From assembly GCA_025403435.1 (NCBI GenBank), contig CM046350.1:32517346-32581345 (forward strand): a DNA stretch of 64,000 nt. The letters are read 5' to 3'. The notes beneath the pieces were generated by a model. The model searched no databases, was not told the origin of the DNA, and was given only the letters and a program-made list of their open reading frames with translations. The position numbers were made by a program, and so were the translations under genes. Each line of letters opens with the position of its first letter. Within the stretch, counting starts at the first letter, position 1. The stretch is from Artocarpus heterophyllus. Lineage: Eukaryota; Streptophyta; Magnoliopsida; Rosales; Moraceae. This document shows, in pieces, positions 12,726-24,434 of the stretch.

Positions 12726-13877
12726 CTACACTGGCGCCTTCCCTTTTCCTCTACCGACATTGCTGGGTCCTAGATTACTCGGCCGATGCTGCTGAGATGG
12801 AGACGACTGCACACTACCTGTACTCGGCGCTCGATATTGAGGAACACTGCGCTGAAAATGCTACGGCTGCTGCCCCCGTGCCGGATATGAGAATTGCTGA
12901 GGAGAGAACTGCGGATACTGCAACTACGGGTACTGCAGAGGTGGAGGTAGGGTCTGAGGCTGAGGCTGAGACTGGCGACTGGCATCCTCCCTGGTCTAAG
13001 ATCCAAGATGAGCACTCCTGATAGGGCAATTCCTCTTGATGTGTCTGGGCTGCTGATAGAAATGACAATGAAAGCTGTAGGGATTGTTGCACCCGCTGCC
13101 AGACGAACTGCTGCTACCACTGGTCGCGCTGCCTTGCTTACCTTTCCCTGGAGCTAGACGACTACTGGTGCTCTTCCTGCCACTCCTCTACGGTCCTCTT
13201 GAAGCCTTGGCTCGGTCCTCACAATACTGCACATAATCATTCTCCACGGATATCGCCGACGACACAAGCTCTCCAAAACTCCTAAGCCGTAGAGCAACCA
13301 ACTGCCGCTGAATAGGAGCCTTGAGTCCTTCGTGAAACTTAATACATTTCTCACGCTCCGATTCCACCGCTGATGGAGCAAACCTAGCCAACTCATTAAA
13401 CTTTGCCTCATACTCCTGAACTGACAGATCACCCTGCTGCAACCTGTAGAACTCAGCTGTCTTCTGATCTCTATACCCCTGTGGAAAATACCGATCATAG
13501 AACAGCTCCTCGAACCTGTCCCAACTGATATCACCACCGCGCTCCAGACGCTTAGCTTATTTCCACCAAGTGTTAGCGCCACCCTCGAGCTTATACGTAG
13601 CAAACTCCACACGATACTCCTCAGGCACACCAAGAGTATCCAAATGCTTCAACATCGAATCCAACCAATATTCTGCTAACTGCGGATCCCCATTGCAATC
13701 AAAAGTCAGAATAGACGCACGCCGAAATTCCTTAAAGTACGCATGCCGACTACCAACATCAGAATCTCCCGGTCTAGCCCTAGCTGCCATCTGCCGAAAA
13801 GCCGCAAACATAGACCTCATCATGCTCTCATCATTTTCGAACTCGGCGTCAGCTGTCGAACGACGTCTAGGTGCCAT
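12726..13877 (-). pseudogene. Gypsy-1 gag (capsid/nucleocapsid) with six in-frame stops
   Basis: The start MAPRRRS is 85 bp inside the primer site. The retrotransposon capsid domain is recognisable (DPQLAEYWLDSM, NTWWK, FYDRYFP-like, QYEAKFNELARFAP). A Gln/Pro-rich linker follows a decayed CCHC knuckle (CHFYQQPRHIKRNCP, second Cys replaced by Tyr). One frame runs through everything, broken by TAA 13557-13559 and TAG at 13188-13190, 12996-12998, 12924-12926, 12861-12863 and 12726-12728. Four of the TAGs fall in or next to the Gln-rich tail, where Gln (CAG) is the likely original codon. Confidence 0.88.
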
Positions 13878-13961
13878 TCTCTCACTTTTGAAAACAAAAT
13901 TTGGACTGTCAGAGGTATTTCATTGTCAAACCTATGTGTGCACAATTCCCAAGGTTCATAA

Positions 13962-13979
13962 CCTTGAGCTCTGATACCA
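13962..13979 (-). other. Gypsy-1 primer-binding site (tRNA-iMet)
   Basis: The minus strand reads TGGTATCAGAGCTCAAGG just inside the 5' LTR. TGGTATCAGAG is the usual complement to the 3' end of plant initiator tRNA-Met. Confidence 0.93.
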
Positions 13980-13982
13980 TTC

Positions 13983-16106
13983 TGTCACGCCCCGGAGTAC
14001 GGTAGGTGACGTGGCGGATTATTTAGATTAATTGAAGGAGAATTTTAATTAAAATCTAGAGTTTAAGGGGTTGAATTAAGTATAAAAGGTGGGATTCATT
14101 AAAACACTTTGTAAAGAGTTCATGTAAATAAGACAATTTAAAACATTAAACAAGTAAATATTAAATTAATAAAACCACGAGTATGGGTTCCATAACCCAC
14201 AACTTGTGCACACACATGGTACTGACAATATCATAAATACAATTACAGTCCAAGTACAAATAAAGTTAACTCTTACATGCCTTGATTAAATAATACAAAA
14301 TATAAATCAATCCTCCTATTGCTCCTGAGTTCGGTCCGAAGAATCCTCTCCAAACCTAAATGGGAAACCACCTAGAGGGGGAAATTTAAAACAATAAAAC
14401 GTGAGCGAAAGGCTCAATAGGACTATGTTTTATAAAATAATTTAATGCAAAGAAACATATCATTGTTTAGGAGTTACTCAAAAGAAAACTTAAATAAATA
14501 AATAGATAATTTGCGTAGAACCGTCCTGACCCAGAACAGCCTACTCGCACAATCAAAAACACTATTTTTCTTTTACCTAGGCAAACCATGATATTGCCAC
14601 CGTAGTGGCCCAGTTGGGTTTCGGGACCTGCCCCCAAGGTCGATTGCTACACGACCCGATCTCTGATATGGCATCATGCCTATGTGTTTATTATCATTAT
14701 CATTCAAAACCCAATTACCGAGTGTTATCAATTACATTTGTTATGAAGTTCATTTCAGATCACGATATATTAAAATATAACCGATAAATCTATTTTCAAA
14801 CACCGTTGAAAACATTTTAATAGAAATCCTTTTCAAAGCCAAATCATTTCAAAACCAGGCTACCAAAGAAATAGGATAGAAGTCCTACTTCAATACTCGT
14901 GCCTGTGCCCCACACCGTAATCCCGGTCCGCTATGCGTTAGCTCCGCGAAACCACGAACGATCCTAGATACAAACTAAGTCGATCAATATCTAGTTCGAG
15001 ACATTCTATGTTACTAAACCATTTCATGATGTCCTAGTGTGCCATTTGTACCTTTAAAATCATCCTATAAGGTTGGAATCTAAATTAGGGTTCAAAACAG
15101 TGAAAACGGGTAAAAATCACAAAAATTTCCATGCCTCGGTCGGCCTGCCGGACTCCCTGCTTCGGCCTGCTGAACTGCACAGTTCGGCCTGTCGGAAGCA
15201 AAGTTTGGTCAGCCGAACAATTTCCAGGTTCGGCCTGCCGGACTGAAGAACACCGGCCGACCGATCCCTGTTTCGGCCTGCCGAATTGGAAATACCCAGA
15301 AATTTCAGCCATGGGTTTTGATTTTCCCAAAACCCAAATCTTGATTCTAACCTATTTTTCTCAAATCTCAGGCATAGAAAACATTCATAGATGATAGAAA
15401 AACATATTTAGACACTTTAAAACTCATTTAAACAAGATTCAAACACAAAAATCCCAAAAATCCAAAAATAGGAAAAATTGAGGAAAAAGGAAACATCTTG
15501 AATCCAATCCATTTGTCTTCAATCTAAGCTTAGATTCTAGTTGTTCTAAGTTCTTTTAACTCAAATCCAAGGTTTTCTAGGCTTAAACAAACCTAGATTT
15601 CAAAATTGCACAAAATTGAAAATTTTGGAAAAAGTTTAGAAATTTCAAATCTAACCTCGAATCGAAGCTTTGATCCGCGTTCTCGGCTGCCAATTCACGT
15701 CCCCGAGCTTCCTCCTTGCTAACCCGAAGCTTGGATTCGAAATTGGGTTTCAAAATTTTGAGAGAGATAGAGAGAGAGAGAGAGAGTGAAATCGGGAGAG
15801 TGACGAGAGAGGAGGAAGAGAGAGAATAAATAGAGGAAAACGGTGGGCGGTTTTACTATGCAAAAACCATGTGCCGCCCACGGTTTTGTAAAACGGAGTA
15901 TTTTTAACATTTTACAAATTGTTATGTTTTAAAACTCAAAACATCATTTTAAAACAATAAGAAATCATTTGAATGCATCAATTTAACAAAACAACGAAAA
16001 ATTCAAAATCCAACCAAATAATCTAATTAATGTTAAAACATTAATTATGGCACACTAATCCATCATTTACATTACATTAACGTTAAATAAATTTCGGGGT
16101 GTTACA
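13983..16106 (-). repeat. Gypsy-1 5' LTR
   Basis: 2124 bp, TGTCACGCCCCGG...GGGGTGTTACA on plus. It is near-identical to 7074-9237 apart from scattered substitutions and a deletion of about 40 bp within the GA-rich part. It lies 122 bp from an inverted copy (16229-18354). Confidence 0.95.
15131..15290. repeat. TTCGGC/GCCGAA palindrome array in Gypsy-1 5' LTR
   Basis: This is the counterpart of the 3' LTR array with about six or seven units. Near 15280-15290 one unit is deleted relative to the 3' LTR, so the unit number varies between the two LTRs of one element. Confidence 0.88.
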
Positions 16107-16111
16107 GGTAC

Positions 16112-16228
16112 TTTTTTGAATCTGCCACCACTAGAAGTGGCGTTTTCGGTGAATCCTGGCGGTTGTGTCGCCGGTCGTGGTGGTTACCAGCCAGAGACTG
16201 TTTAGACACTGAAGGTAACCACGGTAGA
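16112..16228. other. host sequence islet between two gypsy insertions
   Basis: 117 bp of GC-richer host DNA isolated between target duplications GGTAC and GTAGA. It contains an inverted repeat, GTGGTTACC (16180-16188) and GGTAACCAC (16214-16222), right beside the second insertion. It belongs to the same pre-insertion locus as 6331-7073. Confidence 0.75.
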
Positions 16229-18354
16229 TGTAACGCCCTGAAATTTATTTAATGTTAATATATTATAAATGGTGAATTAGTGTGCCATAATTAATGTTTT
16301 AACATTAATTAGATTATTTGGTTGGATTTTGAATTTTTGGTTGTTTTGTTAAATTGATGCATTTAAATGATTTCTTATTGTTTTAAAATGATGTTTTGAG
16401 TTTTAAAACACAACAATTTGCAAAATGTTAAAAATACTCCGTTTTACAAAACCGTGGGCGGCACATGGTTTTCGCACAGTAAAACCGCCCACCGATTTTC
16501 TCTATTTATTCTCTCTCTTCCTCCTCTCTCCTCACTCTCCCGATTTCACTCTCTCTTTCTCTCTCTTGATCTCTCTCGGCAACCCCCTCTCTCTCTCTAT
16601 TTCTCTCAAAATTTTGAAACCCAATTTCGAATCCAAGCTTCGAGTTAGCAAGGAGGAAGCTCGGGGACGTGATTTGGCAGTTGAGAACGCGGATTGGAGC
16701 TTCAATTCGAGGTTAGATTTGAAATTTCTAAACTTTTTCCAAAATTTTCAATTTTGTGCATTTTTGAAATCTAGGTCTGTTTAAGCTTAGAAAACCTTGG
16801 ATTTAAGTTAAATGAACTTAGAACACCTAGAATCTAAGCTTAGATTGAAGAAAAACGAATTGGATTCAAGATTTTTCATTTTTCCTCAATTTTTCCTATT
16901 TTCAGATTTTCAGGATTTTGTGTTTGAATCTTGTTTAAATGAGTTTTAAAGTGTTCAAATATGTCTTTCTATCATCTATGAATGTTTTCCATGCCTGAGA
17001 TTTGAGAAAAACAGGTTAGAATCAAGATTTGGGTTTTGGGGAAATCGAAACCTGTGGTTGGAATTTCTGGGTTTTCCTAGTTCGGTAGGCCGGTGTTCTT
17101 CCGTCCAGCAGGCCGAACCTAGGGAAATGACCGGCCAACCGGACCTGGCTTCCGGCAGGCCGAACTGTGCAGTTCGGCCGACCGAAGCAGGGAGTCCGGC
17201 AGGCCGACCGAGGCATGGAAAATTTTGTGATTTTGACACGTTTTCACTGTTTTGAACCCTAATTTAAATTCTAACCTTATAGGATGATTTTAAAGGTACA
17301 AATGGCACACTAGGACATCATGAAATGATTTAGTAACATATAATATCTCGAACTAGATATTGATCGACTTAGTTTGTATCTAGGATCGTTCGTGGTTCCG
17401 CGAAGCTAACGTATAGCGGACCGAGATTACGGTGTGGGGCACCGGCACGAGTATTGAGGTAGGACTTCTACCCTATTTCTTTGGTAGCCTGGTTTTAAAA
17501 TGATTTGGCTTTAAAAAGGATTTCTATTAAAATGTTTTCAACAGTTGTTTGAAAATGAATTTATTGGTTATATTTTTAATATACCGTGATCTGAAATGAA
17601 CTTCATAATGAATGTAATTGACAACACTCGGTAATTGGGTTTTGAATGATAATGATAATAGACACATAGGCATGATGCCATATCAGAGATCGGGTCATGT
17701 AGCGATCGACCTTGGGGGCAGGTCCCGAAACCCAGCTGGGCCACTACGGTGGTGATATCACTGTTTGCCTAGGAAAAAAAATAATATTTCTGAATGTGCG
17801 AGTAGACTGTTCTGGGTCAGGACGGTTCTACTCAAATTTATTTATTTATTTATTTATTTAAGGTTTTTTTTAGTACTCCTAAACAATGAAATATTTCTTT
17901 GAATTAAATTATTTTAATTAAACATAGTCCTACTGAGCCTTTCGCTCACGTTTTATTTGTTTTAAATTGCCCCCTCTAGGTGGTTTCCCATTTAGGTTTG
18001 GAGAGGATTCTTCAGACCGAACTCAGGAGCAATAGGAGGGATTAATTTATATTTTGTACTATTTAATTAAGGCATGTAAGATTTTAACTTTATTTGCATC
18101 TAGACTGTGATTGTATTTATGATATTGTCAGTACCATGTGTGTGCACAAGTTGTGGGTCTGTGGGACCCATACTCGCAGTTCTTTATTAATTTTTATTAT
18201 TTGCTTAATGTTTATAAATTCTTTTATAAAAATGTGGTTGAAATCTCCTTATTTCTCACTTAATTTGATCCTTAAACTCTGGATTTTAATTAAATTCTTG
18301 TTTAATTAATTTAAATAAACCGCCACGTCACATCCCGTACTCCGGGGCGTGACA
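16229..18354 (+). mobile_element. solo LTR of the Gypsy-1 family, opposite orientation
   Basis: 2126 bp, TGTAACGCCCTG...CCGGGGCGTGACA, homologous over its full length to the reverse complement of the Gypsy-1 LTRs. It is flanked by a perfect 5-bp duplication GTAGA (16224-16228 and 18355-18359), so the element inserted independently and lost its body by LTR-LTR recombination. No internal region remains. Confidence 0.95.
17077..17214. repeat. TTCGGC/GCCGAA palindrome array in solo LTR
   Basis: About five or six units in the inverse orientation of those in Gypsy-1 (for example GCAGGCCGAAC, AGTTCGGCCGACCGAA). The spacing resembles that in the other arrays. Confidence 0.88.
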
Positions 18355-18359
18355 GTAGA

Positions 18360-18765
18360 TGCCGCATAAACTGTTCCAAAACCTTAAGGGCATACAACAT
18401 TCTTGCAATTATTTTTTAGCGACGAAAATTAATCAAAGTTTTATCTCTGTGCATATATATGAAAAGCCCATAATAGTTTTCTAGTATTCCCCACATTTAT
18501 TTTAAAAGGTCATTATGGCATTTTAATATATGTGTGCTAATATTTTTATTGCCAAATGAGGAATTTGTTAAGAAAAGTTAAATTATAAGTACTAATTTAA
18601 AAAAAAATAAAAAAACTTCATTACTAATTTTTAAAAATATTTAAGAAAAATAGCATATTTACATTATAGATGCAATTTATTTACATAATAAATACGATTT
18701 GGGCCGGCTTGATCTAACTTGGGGCCTTAAGCGAGATTTTGAAGGAGGCCAAGTTAAAAATATAT
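18360..18765. other. AT-rich spacer
   Basis: Continuation of the host sequence after the solo LTR, with no ORF or recognisable element. A patch GGGCCGGCTTGATC near 18700 resembles junction sequence of an old insertion. Confidence 0.5.
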
Positions 18766-19566
18766 ATTAATACTAATGGTATCTAAACTTTAGAGTCTCT
18801 CTTACTTTGTTTCTTGAACTTTTAAAATTATCACTTTATCCCTTGAACTTTCAAACTCCTCCCTTTGCCTATTGAATTTTTAAAATCACTATTTTACTTT
18901 TAAACTTTTAAAACTCCTCACTTTATCTAATAAATTTTCAATTTTTTATTTAAATAGACAAAAATAAGCCCCACGTAAAACGCTCATGGGTCACCTATAA
19001 GGGCAAAAATGATATTTTATCACTCCTAAGTTTTGTTTCATGTTTCCATTCTCACTTGACGCCTTTGTTGTTTTATATGAATGCTCACTTATGAAGGATT
19101 TGCCTACATATTTTTTCTCATTTTTAATACGTAACTCATTTAATAAATTGATTGTTGTTCGTAGATATTTGAATTTGAATAATAAGAAGATGAGTCATTA
19201 AGATTAGGAGATATCGGTAAATATATCGAGATGAAATATGCATATAGAACATTCTTAAATGAAAGCGGATAAAAACAATTAAATAAGAGTGTAAACGTGA
19301 AACAAAATCTAAGAGAGATAAAATCTCATTTTATCCTTACAAGTTACCTATGTACGAATCACGTGAGCTTAATTCTATCTATTTGGATGGAAATTCAAAA
19401 AATAGGAGACAAAATGAAGAGCTTTGTAATAAGGTAAAATAGTGATTTTAAAATTCAAGGGATAAAAGTGATAAGTTTTAAAAGTTTATGTTGTATAATG
19501 ATGATTTTTAAAGTTCATGGAATAAAATGAGGGAGACCTTGAGTTTAAGAACCATTAGTGCTAATA
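18766..19566. mobile_element. foldback element with roughly 350-400-bp inverted arms
   Basis: The left arm begins TATTAATACTAATGGT and the right arm ends ACCATTAGTGCTAATA, its near-reverse complement. Inner blocks also pair: the CTTGAACTTT/AAAATCAC blocks at 18815-18900 with 19440-19530, and the CACGT/ACCTATAAGG/AAAATGATATTTTATC region at 18960-19010 with 19310-19370. Nearly the whole 0.8 kb is an imperfect palindrome. No coding capacity is seen. It is a non-autonomous DNA element of Mutator-like or foldback type; the family is not determined and the target duplication is unclear. Confidence 0.7.
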
Positions 19567-20575
19567 ATTCTACTTTAATATAATACCGCGCATCTAGATG
19601 AAGAAAATTTGAATATTTTTTATATTATCCAAAATAACAATATAATCCACTACATAATCAAAGAAAACAAATAACAACCAAATAAAATTACAATAAAGTC
19701 AAAGTAATTATTGTATAAAAAAAGAGTAGTAATAATACTAAAAACATAATATTTAAGCTCATCAAATGCTCATTCAGCAACAACAAACAAAAAACAAAAA
19801 ACCTCATCCGAAGCTTCTGATCTACTAACAAAAATAAGTACTCTTCTCTCAAGAAACTAGAACCATCTATATGTTTAAAAGAAAAAAAACTATAACTAAA
19901 TATATTGTCTCTCTCTCTTCTTTTTTTTTTTTTTTACCAACCAACAAACCAAACCTATTTTTTAACACAACATATTTATGTTCTTCAATAATTTATGTTT
20001 TGATTATTTCTCAAAAAAAAAAAAGAATTATTGATTAGTATATCAATTATATGTATATCGAGTTTGATTAACAAATAAACAATTTTTTTGCTCATAAATA
20101 TACAATTGGTATAAATGATTTATGTATTTTGATCATAATAGTGAAAGAACCTAAAGAAGATGGGTGACATTTAATTTTGCAAAAAAAATATAAATAATGG
20201 ATTTGAAGTGAAAATTAAAGATAATCAAATCAAAAGTTTAATATGCACTCCAATATGTGAAGCAATACTCTAATCTTGCAAAAAAAAAAATCATATGTTT
20301 AGAACAATAATGGGTGATGTTTGAAATCCCTAGATTTATGAGGTCATTGAATCATGAAAAAGTACCTAAAGCCAAAACACCTCTTCTTTCTTATTCTATA
20401 AAGGAAAATAATAAAAATAAATAAACAATGTATGGGCAATTTACAAGAATGCCTTCCAAATACACCACCTTATTAAAAATTACTTCCAATTAATTACTTA
20501 TTAAAACTGTCCTTTATTAGAAATTGAGTATTTATTAAAAGACCAAGTTACCCTTCCTCCTACTCACTCATGCAG
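19567..20575. other. AT-rich spacer
   Basis: A/T homopolymer-rich DNA with no recognisable gene or repeat structure beyond short poly-A and poly-T runs. Confidence 0.5.
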
Positions 20576-20579
20576 ATGC

Positions 20580-20899
20580 TAAAATGGAACCTGTCAGGTT
20601 CCGTATCAGAATCTACTAGATTTTGCCATGGAACTTATTAGGTTCCGTCTTGGAACTAGCCAGGTTCTGTCTTGGAACCCACCAGAAACTGTCTCGCGTT
20701 GCTAGCATGGAGTGCCTAATTGTAACATGCCATATTCCAACTTAGAACCTACCAAATTCTAACAATTTTTTTAAATAAAGAAGTGCCAGCAGCCTCTGGT
20801 TGCCAGCGTGGGTGCCGGTTGTAACATGGCAAGTTTCAACTTGAAACCTATCAGATTTCCATATATTTCTTTTTCAACCTACAAGTTCCGTCATGTAAC
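20580..20899. repeat. GGAACCTG/CAGGTTCC palindrome array, left part
   Basis: Repeated units such as GGAACCTGTCAGGTTCC, GGAACTTATTAGGTTCC and GGAACTAGCCAGGTTC are spaced about 25-30 bp with variable linkers (GTCTT). The array is cut by Copia-1 at 20899 and resumes at 30621. Confidence 0.75.
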
Positions 20900-21283
20900 T
20901 GTTGAAAAAAAGAGTGCGCACTGAAATTTTAAAAATTTTATATCAGAGTAATTTCCAAAACATAAGTTTGACATGCTATATGTATAAACTAACCAGATCT
21001 TACTAACCTTTGTGTGCGGAAGAACCTCCGTCATCTGTGAAGAGAAATAATGTTCCAAAAGAGCCTCAATCAACTGGCCTTCTTTGCTATTCTCTATCCA
21101 CGATCGGAGTAAGTGTGGGTTCACATGTACAACTCTTCCACCAGTGACTTTCCTTCCAACCAATCGAGAGAACCCAAAGCAAGTGTTCGTGATTTGTGAA
21201 CAAAAGCTCTCAGGGAGTTTTCAGATTCTCACTAACAGAGTATCACTCTTAGTCTTTCAATTGATCTAAGTAACCAGTGAGAA

Positions 21284-21300
21284 TCACTCCTTATTTATAG
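21284..21300 (-). promoter_or_regulatory. putative Copia-1 LTR TATA box
   Basis: The minus strand reads CTATAAATAAGG, matching plant TATA boxes. The same motif is present in the 5' LTR (about 28980-28991) and as GTATAAAAAGG near 1355 in the third LTR copy. The transcription start would lie about 30 nt further on the minus strand. Inferred from sequence only. Confidence 0.5.
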
Positions 21301-21417
21301 AGATTGGTCCTAGGGTCAGTCCTTATCAGATTAAGTCTCAAAACTCGGATCAGAATCAAATTCGGATCAATATCTGATAAGAACCGCGTGGAAACACGTG
21401 ATCTTATCCTTCGCTAA

Positions 21418-21500
21418 TTGGCAGGTCGAACCACTTGATCGGCAGGCCGAACAGGTCCCATCGGTCGGCTGAACACGTCCATCGGTAGGCCAAACTGTCG
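21418..21500. repeat. palindrome array in Copia-1 3' LTR
   Basis: About four units of the GCAGGCCGAAC type at 20-25 bp spacing (ATCGGCAGGCCGAACAGG, ATCGGTAGGCCAAACTG), partly decayed at CG positions. Confidence 0.8.
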
Positions 21501-22931
21501 AATAAAAAATCTCACAAATCTTTTATTTTTCACTCGAGATTCTATAAGATAAAGTCTCAGTTTTAATTCAAATAACCCAATAGAGAAGTTATCTGATCAA
21601 AACAACTTTATCTAGATAATCTCTAAGAAAATAAACCAATTTCCAATAATTCTACAAGTTTATCTTGATCTAAGTTATCTAAAATTAAATCAACCGATAA
21701 ACAAACAAGAATTATCCGATCCCAATAATTCAACTAGTTTATCTTGAATTAATTTTTATTACAAAATTAATTCAACCAATAAATAGACATGAATTATTTA
21801 ATTCTTTTAAATTTAAACCAATCTGATAAATTCGACATAAGTCACCAATTATTGGAAAAACACGCCGTGTCGTTACAGGATGTTGTGAGCTAGCAAAGGG
21901 GACCAAATGGAACTATATAGTTCAAGCTCCCGATAATTATGAAACCCAATATCCCAGATATACATTTCATAATTATCAACTCCAACACTACTCTACTAAA
22001 ATCTTAGAGCTGAACTCTCGAACTACATAGAATTACGAAGCCCGAATAGCCAAGTCTCCATGACATATCATAGTATATCATATCCCCATATGATAATCCA
22101 TAATAGGCTTAAGGACAAGTTCTATCTTACCTTCCTGATTAATTTTATCTTACATTCCATTATCTCACCATTAAAAAACTTACCATCTAAAGACAGTATA
22201 CCATTCAGTTACACCTATGTATCCAAATGGTTGAGCGCTTCAGTTTTTCAATTACAGGATAACGCATATAAGAGGATATCATTACTCCTAAAGAGGAGCT
22301 ATGGGTTCCATATCTATAAATAACAAGTCTACGCCATCAAGAGTCATGCCTCCAACGTACCGGCATGCATACCACTATTACGATGTCGGTGTCACCCTTT
22401 GGTACATCAAAAGACACAAATCAAGACAACGGGCCCACTATTCATCTCAGGATTAAGATACAACACAAATGATTGTCTAAAGTGAATCAATTTGCCGAGA
22501 CAGAATTATCAATCCAAATTAATTCACTTTATGTCCCGATCCAACACATCGTTACCTATGACAACGTGCCAATGTTTCTATTTGAGGAGTCCACCTTGAT
22601 GGTCAAGACAAACTATCTCCCTAAAGGGATATAGACAACATAACAATCTTTGCATGAATAAAGCACCCAACTTTATTCCCTTGATTGCGGATCGTATAAT
22701 TTAGACCATCACCTTAAGAATTGTGTCTTCCGCATAATCTGTCCATCATATGCCCAATTCTTAAGGTTTAGACCGACAGTCTCAGACTATCGTTTGCTTA
22801 ACATACATTCAACAAATATGAATGTAAAAAGGACAAGATTTTGTATATAAATAATAAATAAATTCTTTATTAATAAAAATGTCTCCAAAAACTTATTATA
22901 TTTTTACTCCTTAGTGCATACATGTTTAATA

Positions 22932-22945
22932 ATCTCCCACTTGTA
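22932..22945 (-). other. Copia-1 polypurine tract
   Basis: The minus strand reads AAGTGGGAGAT directly before the LTR start TATTAAACATG, as expected for plus-strand priming. Confidence 0.75.
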
Positions 22946-22949
22946 CTAA

Positions 22950-23640
22950 GTGAGTAAATATGACAAATCTCGCATCCCCATAGCTTCCACATGCCTCTCG
23001 AATGCTCTCCCAGTAAGTGTCTTCGTAAATGGATAAGCTAAATTGTCCTCTGACGTGATCTTGCACACCGTGACATGCCCGCCCTCAACGAAGTCCTTTA
23101 TCACATGATACTTCCGATCAATATGCTTACTCTTCTTGTGAAATCTTGGTTCCTTAGCATTAGCTACCGCCGCACTGTTATCACAGTACAGTGATACTGT
23201 CTTATCTATACCATGAACAACCTCAAGATCCCCAAGGAACTTACGGAGCTATACTGCTTCTTTCGAAGTATCACTAGTTGCCACATACTCGGCCTCCATC
23301 GTTAAATCAGAAGTGCAATCTTGTTTAGCACTTCTCCAACTAATGGCACCGCCGCCCAGATAAAACACAAAACCCGAAGTCGATTTCCTAGAATCCATAC
23401 AGGATTGAAAATTTGAGTCAGTATATCCTAGAGGAGTCAGGTTCTCACCCGAATATACAAGCATATATCCTCGAGTCCATCTCAGGTACTTAAAAATATG
23501 CTTTACTGCAACCCAATGGTTTGGTCCTGGATCCACCTGAAATCAACTTACAATCCCAACTGTATAGCTAATATCTGGTCGTGTGCAAAGCATGGCATAC
23601 ATAAGACTACCCATTATCGAAGCATAAGGTACCTTCTTCA
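22950..23640 (-). pseudogene. Copia-1 RNase H
   Basis: C-terminal domain of the copia polyprotein. The longest open part is 23249-23536, with YLRWTRGYMLVYSG, GYTDSNFQSCMDSRKSTSGFVF (first catalytic Asp) and MEAEYVA (Glu). The frame continues to about 22950 with YCDNSAA (Asp) and a HIDRKYH motif. Stops: TAG 23249-23251 (Trp position in related elements) and TGA 23543-23545 (Arg position). The domain degrades the RNA strand during cDNA synthesis. Confidence 0.9.
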
Positions 23641-23644
23641 TGTA

Positions 23645-24434
23645 TTATCTTTCTTCATAAGACTTTGGAGAGTCTTTCTTAGAAAGATTAATCCCAGACC
23701 TAGATGGTTGCCCACCTTTCTTGGAATCCTGCATTGCAAACCTCCTGAGAATTTTATCTATGTAGCCAGCCTGGGACAAAGCTATCATTTTGTTCTTCCT
23801 ATCCCGAAAGATCTGGATACCGAGAACAAAATTAGCCTCACCCAAGTCCTTCACGTCAAACTGCTTGGTCAACCATAATTTGACTGATGACAACGCCCTA
23901 ACGTCATTGCCAATTAGCAGAATGTCATCTACATAGAGTAATAGAAAAACTACCTTCCCATCCTTAATGTGTTTATCAACACATGGTTCATCCACATTTT
24001 GTGAGAACCCATAAGTCTTGATTACCTGATCAAATCTTATGTTCCAAGAACGAGAAGCCTACTTAAGTTCATAAATTGACTTTAGCAACTTACAAACCTT
24101 ACCCTCTTGACCCATGACCTTGAACCCGTCTGGTTGTTCCATATAAATGGACTCATCAAGATAGCCATTCAAAAAAGCCGTCTTGACATCCATCTGTCAA
24201 ATCTCGTAGTCAAGAGCGGCAGCTATGAACAAGAGAATCTAGATGGACTTAAGCATGGCTACAGGCGAAAAGGTTTCCTCATAATCAATTTCTTCTTTTT
24301 GCGTATAACCCTTAGCTACCTAGTCTAGCCTTAAAGGTTTCGACCTTTCCATCCACTCCTCTTTTCCTCTTGTAGATCCACTTACACCCTATGGGTTTTA
24401 CCCCTTCGGGAAGATCCACAAGCTCCCAGACCTA
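23645..24434 (-). pseudogene. Copia-1 reverse transcriptase
   Basis: It begins just after the TAG at 24432-24434 with VWELVDLPEGVKPIGCKW, typical of the copia RT start. It includes QMDVKTAFLNG (first catalytic Asp) and LLLYVDDILLIG (YVDD box, intact). Stops lie at 24197-24199 (TGA), 24059-24061 (TAG) and 23645-23647 (TAA). Catalytic Asp residues survive, but no single product could be made. Confidence 0.92.

Larger units (their letters stand above)
7074..16106 (-). mobile_element. Gypsy-1: complete Ty3/gypsy (chromovirus-type) LTR retrotransposon
   Basis: This 9.03-kb element on the minus strand has two LTRs (7074-9237 and 13983-16106), a perfect 5-bp target duplication GGTAC (7069-7073 and 16107-16111), a tRNA-iMet primer site and a polypurine tract. 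The internal order is gag, protease, RT, RNase H, integrase, then a chromodomain-like tail, which is the Ty3/gypsy order. The tail, with iMet priming and LTRs beginning TGTAACRCCC, suits the Tekay/Del branch (inference). The reading frame is continuous in layout but carries nine premature stops and two frameshifts, so the copy is inactive. LTRs are about 96-97% identical by eye, so insertion is fairly recent. Confidence 0.95.
20900..22931 (-). repeat. Copia-1 3' LTR
   Basis: 2032 bp, TGTTGAAAAAAAG...TGTTTAATA on plus. It holds a short palindrome array (21418-21500) and an 87-codon antisense ORF also kept in the two other LTR copies. A TATA-like TTATTTATAG near 21290 (minus-strand CTATAAATAA) is the likely promoter core. 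Confidence 0.93.

Noticed and set aside
9921..13559. Programmed TAG read-through or a recoded element
   Set aside because: Too many TAGs, spread through all domains, with frameshifts and a broken zinc knuckle; simple decay explains it better.
13570..13974. 134-codon plus-strand ORF
   Set aside because: Antisense shadow of Gypsy-1 gag.
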